From assembly GCF_020400825.1 (NCBI RefSeq), contig NZ_JAINVH010000006.1:231820-295819 (forward strand): a DNA stretch of 64,000 bases. Direction: 5' to 3'. A program made the position numbers and the translations under genes. This DNA is from Streptomyces sp. HPF1205 (GTDB taxonomy: Bacteria > Actinomycetota > Actinomycetes > Streptomycetales > Streptomycetaceae). The notes under the pieces were generated by a model. It searched no databases. It worked only from the letters and a program-made list of their open reading frames with translations, and had not been told where the DNA came from. Of this stretch, positions 45,616-53,705 are shown piece by piece (the first letter of the stretch is position 1; every line of letters starts with the position of its first letter).

Positions 45616-48456
45616 TTGCGAGCACCGAAGTTGCGTGAAAGACGTCAACCTCGCGGACCGCGAACCGGTCGACCGCGAGCCGGCGCGTCCACGGTCGGCG
45701 CGTCCACGGCCGGCGGGTCCTCAGGCGGTGGGTCCGCGATCGGCGGGTCCACGGCCGGCGGGTCCTCAGCCGGCGCGTCCCCGAACGGCGCGTCCCGGGC
45801 CGGCCGGGGACGGGACCGGCGGTCCCGCGCCCGGCGGGCCGGGCGGCGCATGCTGCTCGCCCTCCTCGTCTGCTCCGCCGCCGTCCTGGCCGCCGCGGCG
45901 CCCGGGCCCGTGCTCGCCGTGCACGACCTGGCCTCGGCCGGGCACCGGCTCGACGCCGCCCGCCTCGCCACCCGCGCCGCGGTCCTGGGCCACGACCTGA
46001 GCGACGAGCGCGACGACCTGGCGGGCGCCCGCGCGGCCGGCCGAGGCCCCGCCGCCGCGGCCGGCGCCGACCGGACCCGTACGGACCGGCAGCTCGCCGA
46101 TATCACCGCCGTCACCGCCGTCACCGCCGTCGCCCCGGCCGACCTGCGCCAGGTCCTCGCCCGCCTGCCCGCGATCCGGCGGCAGGCGGCCGCGGCGCCG
46201 GGCGGCCCGCGAGCCGTCGTCGGCGCGTACCAGCCGCTGCTCGACGCCCTCGGCCGGGTCGCGGGCCAGGACACGGCGCCGCTGACCCGTGCCGTCACCG
46301 CCGCCGGCGTCGAACGCGGCCTGCTGGTCGCCGCGCTGACCGGCAGCGGCGGCCAGAGCGCCCTGGTGGGCGCCGCCCGGACCGCCCGCGTCCAGGAGCA
46401 GGCCGCGCTCGCGGACTTCCGCGCCACCGCGCCGGCGGCCCTGGTCGCCCGGTACGACGGCACGGTCACCGGCACCGACACCGCCGAGGCCGACCGCGAC
46501 CTCGACCGGCTGCTGGACGGGCAGGACCTGACGGGCGCCGACCGGGCGCTCGGCACCGGCCGCGTCAAAGCCGCGCTGGGCGCGCGGCTCGCCCTGATGC
46601 GCGGTGTCGAGACGTCCTGGGCCGGCGACGAGGAGCACACGGCCGCCGCCCACCGCAGCGACGAGGTCACCGTCCTCGAACTGCGCCTCCTGCTCGCCCT
46701 GTCGTGCCTGGCGCTGGTCATCGGCGTCCTGGCCACCGTCTTCCGCGGCCTCACCCGCCCGCTGGCGGCCCTGCACGCCTGGTCCGCTACGGGAGCCCGC
46801 TCCGGGCAGGGCGCCGAGGTGATCGGCGGCGACGAGTTCGCCGACGTCGCCCGCCGGGTCAACGCCCTCACCCACGAGGCACAGACGCTGCGGTCCCGCG
46901 TGAGCGAACTCACCGCCGAGGCGGCCGCCGCGTCCCAGGCGCACCGTGCCCTCGCCGCAGAACACGAGGGACTGCTGCGCGACCGCGACGAGCTCGTGCG
47001 GACCCGGGACGACCTGCTGCGCGGCCGGGAGGAGCTGGCCGGCCGCCTCACCGAGGCCACCGTCCGCAACGCCGCCCATCACACCCACGTCAACCTCGCC
47101 CTGCGCACCCTGGGCCTGATCGAGCGCCAACTGGCCCTCATCGACCGCCTGGAGGAGAAGGAGCAGGACCCGGACCTGCTGGCCACCTACTTCCAGCTCG
47201 ACCACCTCGCCACCCGCATGCGCCGCAACAGCGAGAACCTGCTGGTGCTCGCCGGGACCGAACACAGCCACGGCGCCACCCGGCCGGTACCGATCGTCGA
47301 CGTGGCACGCGCGGCCCTCTCCGAGATCGAGGGGTACGAGCGGGTGCGCGTCGCGGCCGTGCCAGAGGGCCGGCTCGCGGGGCGCGCGGCCGACGACGTG
47401 AGCCACCTGATCGCCGAACTGCTGGACAACGCTGCCGCGTTCTCCGACCCCGCGACCGAGATCCACGTCCGCGGCGAGGCGCTGGACGGCGGCGAGGTGG
47501 TGCTGCGCGTCGAGGACCGCGGCATCGGCGTGCCGCCCGAGCGGCTGGCCGAGATCGACGCCCTGCTCGCCGACCCCGACCCGGCACCGCCCGGCGCCGC
47601 TTCCGGCATGGGCCTGTTCGTGGTCGCCCGGCTGGCGCACCGCCACGGCGTCCGGGTCCGGCTCCGGCCGCTGCCGGCCGGCGGTACGGCGGCGGTCGTG
47701 GTCCTGCCCCGCCTGCTGCTGCCGGTTCTGGGGCCGGACCCGGACGAACCGGAGGGCGTGATGAGCACGGGGAACACCACGGCGGATGCGCAGACCGCGG
47801 GGGTCGCGGGGGCCCCGGACGTCACGGGGGCCGCCGCCGTACCCGAGCCGGCCCTGGCCACCGTCCCGGCGGCCGTCCCTGTACCGGAGCACCTATCCGT
47901 ATCCGTACCCGTACAGGCCGCGGTCCCCGCGCCCGTCCCCGCCCCCGTCCCCGTCCAGCGGACCGTGGCGGCACCGCGGTTCGTGGCGGCGCCGCAAATC
48001 CTGGCGGCCGCGTCGCCGCTCGTACCCGGGCCCGCGACGGCGGGCGCCGGGGGTACGGAGCCGGGCGGGCCGGCCGGTGGCGGCGCCCTCACCGCCAAGG
48101 GCCTGCCGCAGCGGGTGCCCCGCGGCACCGGGATGGGCGGGCGGCCGGCGATCAGGCCGCCGCGGCCGGTGCCCGGCGCCGGTCCCGCCGTCGACGCGCA
48201 GGCGCTGCGCCGCCAACTCGGCGGACTGCAGGAGGGATTGCGGGCCGGCCGCAGGGACGCGGAACGCGAGATCCGCGACGGCACCGGTGACGGCACCGGT
48301 GAAGGTGCGGGTGTCGGTGTCGGTGGCGGTGTCGGTGTCGGTGTCGGTGGCGGTGGTGGCGGTGGCGGTCCTCGGGCCGAGGGCCCGGCCGCGGACATGG
48401 GGAAGCAGAGGGACGTCGGGAGACCGGCGGAGAACGTCGAGGAGGCGACCCGTTGA
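45616..48456 (+). CDS. cvnA: Conservon sensor-kinase-like protein CvnA
   Basis: Membrane histidine-kinase-like protein of 946 residues. An Arg-rich cytoplasmic start is followed by TM1 (MLLALLVCSAAVLAAAAPG, from residue 79), a large extracytoplasmic helical part, TM2 (LLLALSCLALVIGVLATVF), a HAMP-like region with coiled coil, and an HATPase domain (LIAELLDNAAAFSDP, then EDRGIGVPPE). The C-terminal ~230 residues are Ala/Pro/Gly/Val low complexity. The start is uncertain: TTG 45616 or 45631, or ATG 45850 just before TM1; sequence before 45850 is a Gly/Ser/Ala minisatellite. In conservons CvnA is thought to form a membrane complex with CvnB-D that works like a G-protein receptor. Confidence 0.85.
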   Translation: MRAPKLRERRQPRGPRTGRPRAGASTVGASTAGGSSGGGSAIGGSTAGGSSAGASPNGASRAGRGRDRRSRARRAGRRMLLALLVCSAAVLAAAAPGPVLAVHDLASAGHRLDAARLATRAAVLGHDLSDERDDLAGARAAGRGPAAAAGADRTRTDRQLADITAVTAVTAVAPADLRQVLARLPAIRRQAAAAPGGPRAVVGAYQPLLDALGRVAGQDTAPLTRAVTAAGVERGLLVAALTGSGGQSALVGAARTARVQEQAALADFRATAPAALVARYDGTVTGTDTAEADRDLDRLLDGQDLTGADRALGTGRVKAALGARLALMRGVETSWAGDEEHTAAAHRSDEVTVLELRLLLALSCLALVIGVLATVFRGLTRPLAALHAWSATGARSGQGAEVIGGDEFADVARRVNALTHEAQTLRSRVSELTAEAAAASQAHRALAAEHEGLLRDRDELVRTRDDLLRGREELAGRLTEATVRNAAHHTHVNLALRTLGLIERQLALIDRLEEKEQDPDLLATYFQLDHLATRMRRNSENLLVLAGTEHSHGATRPVPIVDVARAALSEIEGYERVRVAAVPEGRLAGRAADDVSHLIAELLDNAAAFSDPATEIHVRGEALDGGEVVLRVEDRGIGVPPERLAEIDALLADPDPAPPGAASGMGLFVVARLAHRHGVRVRLRPLPAGGTAAVVVLPRLLLPVLGPDPDEPEGVMSTGNTTADAQTAGVAGAPDVTGAAAVPEPALATVPAAVPVPEHLSVSVPVQAAVPAPVPAPVPVQRTVAAPRFVAAPQILAAASPLVPGPATAGAGGTEPGGPAGGGALTAKGLPQRVPRGTGMGGRPAIRPPRPVPGAGPAVDAQALRRQLGGLQEGLRAGRRDAEREIRDGTGDGTGEGAGVGVGGGVGVGVGGGGGGGGPRAEGPAADMGKQRDVGRPAENVEEATR
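45690..45785 (+). repeat. Degenerate GC-rich minisatellite in the 5' part of cvnA
   Basis: Recurring words of the type gcgtccacggccggc and gggtcctcagccggc encode a Gly/Ala/Ser/Thr stretch. The degenerate unit is about 12-15 bp. Confidence 0.7.
48278..48371 (+). repeat. Gly/Val hexamer repeat at the end of cvnA
   Basis: Runs of ggtgtc, ggcacc and ggtggc encode alternating Gly with Asp, Thr, Val or Gly in the last ~35 residues of CvnA. Units are multiples of three. Confidence 0.85.
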
Positions 48457-48941
48457 ACGCGGTCGGCACACAAACACGCGACCTCAGCCTTGAGGCACGC
48501 AACCTGCAATGGCTGCTCGGGAACTTCATCGAGGAGGTGCCGGGGGTCCGCTCGGTCACCGTCGTCTCCTCCGACGGCCTGCCGCTGCTGAGCTCACGGG
48601 CCGTCGAGGCGCAGGGCCCCGACGGGCCGCCGGGAGCGGGGCACCCGGGCGAGGCCCGCATGGACCTCGCCGCCGTGGTCTCGGGCCTGGCCTCGCTCAC
48701 CGTGGGCGCGGCCAGGCTGATGGACGGCGGCCGGGTGCGGCAGACCACCGTCGCGATGGCGGAGGGGACGCTGTTCGTGATGTCCATCAGCGACGGCTCG
48801 CTGCTGGGCGTGCACGCCGTCGCCGACTGCGACATGCAGGTGATCGCGTATCACATGGCGCTGTTCGTCGGGCGGGCCGGCCATGTGCTCACGCCCGCCC
48901 TGCGCGGCGAGTTGCGCCAGGCCATGGACAGCACCCGCTGA
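48453..48941 (+). CDS. cvnB: Conservon roadblock/LC7 domain protein CvnB
   Basis: Roadblock/LC7 protein of 162 residues. ARNLQWLLGNFIEEVPGVRS and VTVVSSDGLPLLSS mark the fold, which binds small GTPases and may stimulate them. It starts at TTG 48453, overlapping the cvnA stop (TTGA), with ribosome site GGAGGCGA. Its stop codon overlaps the cvnC ATG. Confidence 0.93.
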   Translation: MNAVGTQTRDLSLEARNLQWLLGNFIEEVPGVRSVTVVSSDGLPLLSSRAVEAQGPDGPPGAGHPGEARMDLAAVVSGLASLTVGAARLMDGGRVRQTTVAMAEGTLFVMSISDGSLLGVHAVADCDMQVIAYHMALFVGRAGHVLTPALRGELRQAMDSTR

Positions 48942-49333
48942 TGGTCGGCACGTCCACCCGGGGGGCCGACCGCAGGACCTCCCGGGTGCGCCCGTACGCT
49001 CTGACCGGCGGCCGGACCCGTTCCGGGCACGTCCTGCTCGTCGAGACATTTGTAGCTACCATCGACGGGCCGGGCGGACAGCTCGCCCCCACCAGGGGCG
49101 ACTGGGCCGAGCGGGTGATGCCCGAGATGCGCGCGATCGTGGAACTGTGCCGTGGTATGCGGTCGGTGGCCGAGATCTCCGCACTGTTGCGGATCCCGCT
49201 CGGAGTCGTCAGGGTCTTGCTCGGTGACCTGGCCGACCAGGGAAGAATCCGCGTGTACGGTACCGGGCACGGGCCCGGAGGCCCGGACCGCGCACTGCTC
49301 GAAAGGGTGCTCAGTGGACTTCGCAGGCTTTGA
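48941..49333 (+). CDS. cvnC: Conservon DUF742 protein CvnC
   Basis: DUF742 protein of 130 residues: RVRPYALTGGRTRSG near the N-terminus, then a winged-helix-like part (MRSVAEISALLRIPLGVVRVLLGDL). Third conservon component, thought to bind the membrane complex with CvnB and CvnD. Starts at ATG 48941 within TGATG and overlaps cvnD by 20 bp. Confidence 0.93.
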   Translation: MVGTSTRGADRRTSRVRPYALTGGRTRSGHVLLVETFVATIDGPGGQLAPTRGDWAERVMPEMRAIVELCRGMRSVAEISALLRIPLGVVRVLLGDLADQGRIRVYGTGHGPGGPDRALLERVLSGLRRL

Positions 49334-49922
49334 CCGGCAGGAGGGCCTGCAGGACTGGCAGCGGCAGACCAGCCGTGCGCCCACCTCCACGAAGATCGTG
49401 GTGGCGGGCGGCTTCGGTGTGGGCAAGACCACATTCGTCGGTTCCGTGTCCGAGATCACCCCGCTGACCACCGAAGCCGTCATGACGCAGGCCAGCGAGG
49501 CGCTCGACGACCTCGCCGCCACCCCCGACAAGACCACCACCACGGTGGCGATGGACTTCGGCCGGATCACCCTGGAACAGGACCTGGTCCTCTACGTGTT
49601 CGGCACCCCGGGCCAGCAGCGCTTCTGGTTCATGTGGGACGACCTGGTGCGCGGCGCGATCGGCGCGATCGTGCTCGCCGACACCCGCCGGCTGGCCGAC
49701 TGCTTCCCGGCCCTGGACTACTTCGAGGGCACCGGCCTGCCGTACACGGTGGCCGTCAACCAGTTCGAGGGCACTCCCGCCTACACCGCCGAGGACGTCC
49801 GCGAGGCCCTCGCCGTGCCGTCGCACATCCCGGTGCTGATCATCGACGCCCGCAAGCGGTACTCCGTGGTCGAGGCGCTGGTCGCGCTGGTCGGCCACGC
49901 GATGACCGAACAGCCGCTGTGA
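49314..49922 (+). CDS. cvnD: Conservon small GTPase CvnD
   Basis: GTPase of 202 residues. G1 loop GGFGVGKTTFVGSV, a switch region with TTTTVAMDFGRI, G3 GTPGQQRFWF, and NQFEG in place of the canonical NKxD at G4, as is normal for this family. GTG 49314 follows GAAAGGG. Expected to cycle between GTP and GDP under control of CvnB and CvnA and to signal to an unknown partner. No P450 gene follows, unlike some conservons. Confidence 0.94.
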   Translation: MDFAGFDRQEGLQDWQRQTSRAPTSTKIVVAGGFGVGKTTFVGSVSEITPLTTEAVMTQASEALDDLAATPDKTTTTVAMDFGRITLEQDLVLYVFGTPGQQRFWFMWDDLVRGAIGAIVLADTRRLADCFPALDYFEGTGLPYTVAVNQFEGTPAYTAEDVREALAVPSHIPVLIIDARKRYSVVEALVALVGHAMTEQPL

Positions 49923-49949
49923 GCGCGCCACCGAGTTCCTGATCCCCCG

Positions 49950-51362
49950 TTACGGCTGCCCGGGCGCCGGTGTGCCGTCCGTCCCTGTGGATGTCGGTGT
50001 CGCGGACGCGCCGGACGTCGGCGTCCCGGTGGGCGCGGGAGTGCCGGATCCGCTCGGCGACGGTGCCGGCGTCGACGAACTCCCGGTCGGCGTCGCCGTG
50101 GGCCGGGGCGAGGGCGACGAGGAGGCGGGCGGGCGCGCGGGCGGCGCCGACGGGCGGGCCGGGGCCGCGTGGCCGCCGGAGGCGACCGGGGCGGTCAGGT
50201 CCTCGGAGGCGATGGGCGTGGGCTTGCGGGCCGCGGCGGGCACGGACCGGGGCGTCCAGCCGGTCATCGCGGAGGCGCCCATGTCGGGCCGCACCGCGCC
50301 CAGGACCGGGTTGGCCGCGACCGGGGAGACCTTCACGTAGGAGCCCGGGCGCGGCGCCTGGATGACCAGGCCGTCGCCGATGTACAGGGCGACGTGGGAG
50401 GCGCCGGCGAAGTAGACCACCAGGTCGCCGGGCCGCAGTTGGGAGAGCGGCACGTGCGGCAGCCGCGCCCACTGCTCCTGGCTGGTGCGCGGGATCGGCA
50501 CCCCGGCGTGCAGCCACGCCTGCGAGGTCAGCCCCGAGCAGTCGAAGGCGTCCGGCCCCTGCGCCCCCCACTCGTACGGCTTGCCGAGCTGCATGAAGGC
50601 GTACGCGATCGCCTTGTCCCCGGCTGCCGAGGGCGCCCGGGTCTGCCAGCCGTCGCCGAGGGCCTTGGAGTCCAGGAAGTCCTGCTGCGCCTGGTTGACG
50701 CCCTTCTCCTCCAGCGCCTGCAGCTCGTCGATCTGGGCGCCGGTCAGCCCGGCCAGCATGCTCTCGACGGCCTTCAGCCGGTTCTGCACCCGCGTCTTCT
50801 GCGCCTGCTGGACGGTCTGCGCGTGCTGGGCGCGGTCCAGGGCCCGCTGCGCCTGGGCGTTGAGCACGCTGAGCCGGGCCTCGCCCTCGGCGAGCCGGGC
50901 GACGATGTCCTTCTCGTGGCCCGCGACCCGCTCGATGATGTGCCGCTGCCCGAAGAAGTCCTCCGGGGTCTGCCCGCCGAGCAGCGACAGATACGGCGAT
51001 ACGCCGCCGTCCTGGTACATCTGGCGGGCCATCAGCCCCGCCTCGTCCCGGCCGGCGGCCAGCTTCACCCGCTGGGCGGCGAGCTGGGCGTCGATCGAGG
51101 CGGCCCGCTTCCTGAGCGTGTCGGCGTTCTCCCTGGCCCGGTCGTAGGACTCGGTGGCGCTCTCGGTCTGCGTGTAGAGCGCCTGGAGCTGCTTGAGCAG
51201 ATCGCCGAGCGGTACGGGCGCCGCCGCCGGCGGGTCGTACGGGCGCGCCGCGGCGAGCTGGGCCCCGGGCACGGACAGCGCGGCGGCGGCCAGCAGCGTG
51301 CCGCACACCACCGCGGACCGCAGCCACCTGGCACTCGGCCTGCTCCGTCGGTCCACTGACAT
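49950..51362 (-). CDS. Secreted NlpC/P60 (C40) peptidoglycan endopeptidase
   Basis: Secreted protein of 470 residues. Signal peptide (RSAVVCGTLLAAAALSVPGA), a long coiled coil (~55-240), and an NlpC/P60 domain with Cys275 in FDCSGLTSQAW, His in GASHVALYIGDG and a following polar residue. The C-terminal ~90 residues are a Pro/Ser/Thr tail of the cell-wall-spanning kind. Coiled coil plus NlpC/P60 is the architecture of RipA- and PcsB-like hydrolases that cut D-Glu-to-diaminopimelate links. It ends 27 bp from the end of the conservon. Confidence 0.92.
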   Translation of the reverse strand: MSVDRRSRPSARWLRSAVVCGTLLAAAALSVPGAQLAAARPYDPPAAAPVPLGDLLKQLQALYTQTESATESYDRARENADTLRKRAASIDAQLAAQRVKLAAGRDEAGLMARQMYQDGGVSPYLSLLGGQTPEDFFGQRHIIERVAGHEKDIVARLAEGEARLSVLNAQAQRALDRAQHAQTVQQAQKTRVQNRLKAVESMLAGLTGAQIDELQALEEKGVNQAQQDFLDSKALGDGWQTRAPSAAGDKAIAYAFMQLGKPYEWGAQGPDAFDCSGLTSQAWLHAGVPIPRTSQEQWARLPHVPLSQLRPGDLVVYFAGASHVALYIGDGLVIQAPRPGSYVKVSPVAANPVLGAVRPDMGASAMTGWTPRSVPAAARKPTPIASEDLTAPVASGGHAAPARPSAPPARPPASSSPSPRPTATPTGSSSTPAPSPSGSGTPAPTGTPTSGASATPTSTGTDGTPAPGQP

Positions 51363-51420
51363 CCCCTCATCTCCCCGTGTCCCCGTAACCGGCGGTTCGC
51401 ACGGCCCCTGCGGTCGAGCA

Positions 51421-51452
51421 TCCTGTCATGGATTGTCGTATCTTCGACAGGA
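51421..51452. promoter_or_regulatory. Inverted repeat TCCTGTC-N18-GACAGGA upstream of the NlpC/P60 gene
   Basis: Perfect 7-bp arms 59 bp upstream of the start codon. An inner dyad, TGTCG..CGACA, shares the right arm. Possible operator or leader hairpin. Confidence 0.35.
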
Positions 51453-51475
51453 GGCGTGGGTGATTTCGCCCCGTC

Positions 51476-51493
51476 CACTCACCCCCGTGAGTG
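51476..51493. terminator. Hairpin CACTCAC-CCCC-GTGAGTG
   Basis: Perfect 7-bp stem with a CCCC loop between the small hypothetical gene (ends 51640, minus strand) and the NlpC/P60 gene. It may end the TetR-hypothetical transcript or act in the leader of the hydrolase gene. Confidence 0.4.
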
Positions 51494-51639
51494 ACATCGC
51501 CGGGATTTTTGTCATCCGGCCGGCGGCACGCGCGCGGCCGCCTCGACGCGGGAGGCGGACGGCGACGGGCAGGCGCCGGGCCGGCGCCGGGCGGGCGTCG
51601 CTCCACGGCAGGCGCCGCTGCACGGGCGGGCGCCGACAG

Positions 51640-51900
51640 TCAGGTTCGCTTGGACCAGGGCCACTTCGGGCCGGACGCCGGGCGGCCCTCCGGCTCGTAC
51701 ACGAAGACCCACCGGGCGCGCCGGGCCGGGCGCACCTCCTTGGCGGGGGTGCGCACGTACACGTACACCCGCTCCGAGCCGTCGGGCTGGGGGACCGGTA
51801 CCGGGTAGACCTTCGGGGGCTGCCCGGTCAGGCCGACCATCACCTCCAGGACCCGCCCGTCCAGCGGGCCGCCGACGAACTCCGTCTCCTCGTGCCTCAC
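51640..51900 (-). CDS. Small hypothetical protein coupled to TetR
   Basis: Protein of 86 residues, from GTG 51900, which overlaps the TetR stop codon as GTGA. N-terminal FVGGPLDGRVLEVMVGLTG followed by YPVPVPQPDGSERVYVYVR; the first motif (GGPLDG) recurs in small uncharacterised actinobacterial proteins. No membrane segment or cofactor motif. Function unknown; overlap with the regulator makes it a real gene. Confidence 0.65.
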   Translation of the reverse strand: MRHEETEFVGGPLDGRVLEVMVGLTGQPPKVYPVPVPQPDGSERVYVYVRTPAKEVRPARRARWVFVYEPEGRPASGPKWPWSKRT

Positions 51901-52631
51901 GGCTCCATCATGCCCAGCAGGTGGGCCGCCGACGGCAGGAGAGGGGTCAGGCGGGTGACGAGGCGGCCGGCCGGGCTGGCGGGGGTCTCCTGGGCCAGGG
52001 CGCGGTCCAGGGCGTCGGCGGTCTCGGGGTCGCCGGCGGCGGTGACCGTGAGCAGCGCGGTGAAGTGGTCGACCAGCCAGTCCCGGACCTCCGGCAGCGG
52101 GGGCCGCTTGCCCTGGTCCAGCCAGGTCAGGGAGACGGTCTCGACGCAGCCGATCCAGGCGCGGACCATCATCGCCAGGCGCGGCCCGGGCGCGGCCACG
52201 CCGAGGTGGTGCAGCACCTGGTCGGCGGCCCCGCGCCGCACCTCGTCCACGATCGCGTCGGTACGCGAGGTCTCGGCGACGCTGCCGCCGCGCAGCAGGG
52301 CGCTGTACGCGGGCGCGTGCTCGTCCACGTAGGCGAGGTAGCGGTCCAGTCCCTCGGCCAGGCGCTGGGTCGGCGGCCCCTCGGAGGGCACGGCGAACCC
52401 CTGGATCAGCGCCCGCGCCGAGTCCTCCACCGCCGCCTCGTACAACTGCTGCTTGCCGCCGGGGAAGTACCGGTAGACCAGGGGCCGTGAGACGCCGGCC
52501 GCGGCCGCCACGTCGTCCACCGAGACGTCCTCGGGACGGCGGTGCCCGAACAGGTCCGCGGCGGCGGCCAGGAGTTGACGGCGCCGCTCCTCCACGCTCA
52601 GCCGGCGGTAGGCGGGGGCGGCGTTGGTCAT
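51897..52631 (-). CDS. TetR family transcriptional regulator
   Basis: Regulator of 244 residues. N-terminal helix-turn-helix: VSVDDVAAAAGVSRPLVYRYFPGGKQQLYEAA. The ligand-binding half is helical with several Trp (RAWIGCVETVSLTWLD). It lies 53 bp downstream of the AurF-like gene on the same strand and probably shares its transcript. The palindrome ACCTG-N5-CAGGT in the promoter of that gene is a good candidate for its operator, which would give autoregulation. Confidence 0.88.
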   Translation of the reverse strand: MTNAAPAYRRLSVEERRRQLLAAAADLFGHRRPEDVSVDDVAAAAGVSRPLVYRYFPGGKQQLYEAAVEDSARALIQGFAVPSEGPPTQRLAEGLDRYLAYVDEHAPAYSALLRGGSVAETSRTDAIVDEVRRGAADQVLHHLGVAAPGPRLAMMVRAWIGCVETVSLTWLDQGKRPPLPEVRDWLVDHFTALLTVTAAGDPETADALDRALAQETPASPAGRLVTRLTPLLPSAAHLLGMMEP

Positions 52632-52684
52632 TGCCCCAGCCTAACCGGGGCGGACCGGCCGCGGGGGCGCGTCCGCCGGGCCCC

Positions 52685-53578
52685 TCAGACCAGCAGTCCC
52701 GAGGTGCGCCACAGCCTCCGGCTCGGGCCGCGCAGCAGCCCGATCTCCTCGAAGAAGTCCATGAGCCGCCGGGCGGAGCGGCGCATCACGTCCTGGCGGT
52801 GCGGGCTGGTGCGGGCCGCCTCGACGGCCTGCCGCGGGTCGAGGCCGACCGAGGCGTACACCTCGGGGCCGATCAGGGAGCGCGCGATCACCCGGGCCGC
52901 CTGGGCCGAGGAGAGCCGGGTGAACTCGATCTCCCAGCGTGGCGCGCTGGTCATCTGCCGGCGCAGCTCCTCGCGGGCGTACCGGATGTGCCGCGCCTCC
53001 TCGACCACGTGGATGCGGGTGATGCCGCGGTTCAGCGGCTGGACGCGCTCGTCGGGGAAGGTCAGCCGCTGCATCCAGTCCAGGATCTCCTCGGCCAGCA
53101 ACGTGCCGGTGAACGAACCGGGCGTGGTGGAGACCGTCTTGAGCACCCGGCCCATGGCGTGGTCGAGCCGGCTCGGCCGGTAGACGGGGGTTCCCATCCG
53201 GGTGACCGCGCGGGCGAACATCTTGGAGTGCCGGCACTCGTCGGCTATCTCGGTCAGCGCGTACCGCACGTGCGCGCTGGTCGGGTCCAGGTCGTAGGTG
53301 TGCCGCAGCAGCAGCTGCATCAGGATCGTCTCGAACCACACGCCGATCGAGCACAGCGAGGCCGCCTCGTGCCTGCTCAGCTCGATGCGCTGCTCCTCGG
53401 ACATCCGCTTCCACAGCGGGGTGTCGTACAGCGACACCAGCTCGGGCGGCCAGAACCACTTCCCCTCCTCGAAGGGGGCGTCCCAGTCGAGCTCGGTGTC
53501 GGGGTCGAACGAGTGGCGGGCGGAGGAGGCGAGCAGCCGTTCCGCCGTTCTCTCGCGATCGACAAGGGCAGCGTCCAT
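52685..53578 (-). CDS. AurF-like diiron oxygenase-fold protein
   Basis: Protein of 297 residues with two ExxH-type diiron motifs: TEIADECRHSKMF and VEEARHIRYA, plus upstream Glu residues in the partner helices (SIGVWFETILMQ). This is the pattern of AurF p-aminobenzoate N-oxygenase and its many uncharacterised relatives. Start ATG 53578 has GGAGGCG 8 nt upstream. Substrate unknown; no biosynthetic cluster is adjacent. It is divergent from another diiron protein gene (53706), which suggests a shared job such as oxygen-dependent lipid or small-molecule modification. Confidence 0.82.
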   Translation of the reverse strand: MDAALVDRERTAERLLASSARHSFDPDTELDWDAPFEEGKWFWPPELVSLYDTPLWKRMSEEQRIELSRHEAASLCSIGVWFETILMQLLLRHTYDLDPTSAHVRYALTEIADECRHSKMFARAVTRMGTPVYRPSRLDHAMGRVLKTVSTTPGSFTGTLLAEEILDWMQRLTFPDERVQPLNRGITRIHVVEEARHIRYAREELRRQMTSAPRWEIEFTRLSSAQAARVIARSLIGPEVYASVGLDPRQAVEAARTSPHRQDVMRRSARRLMDFFEEIGLLRGPSRRLWRTSGLLV

Positions 53579-53607
53579 GGCGAAGTCGCCTCCGATGCAC
53601 AAGGGTT

Positions 53608-53642
53608 ACCTGCGGTACAGGTCTTATGAGACTCTGTGTCAA
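53608..53642 (-). promoter_or_regulatory. Promoter and operator between the two diiron genes
   Basis: Minus strand -35 TTGACA (53637-53642) with the -10 region falling on the perfect inverted repeat ACCTG-CGGTA-CAGGT (53608-53622). Repressor binding there would block the AurF-like/TetR transcript and could also affect the divergent gene. Confidence 0.55.
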
Positions 53643-53705
53643 CAAGGGCGTCAACCCCTGTGCGGCACCTCACTGCCCGTGCTGCCCGAGTTGGAGGAAG
53701 TGCCG

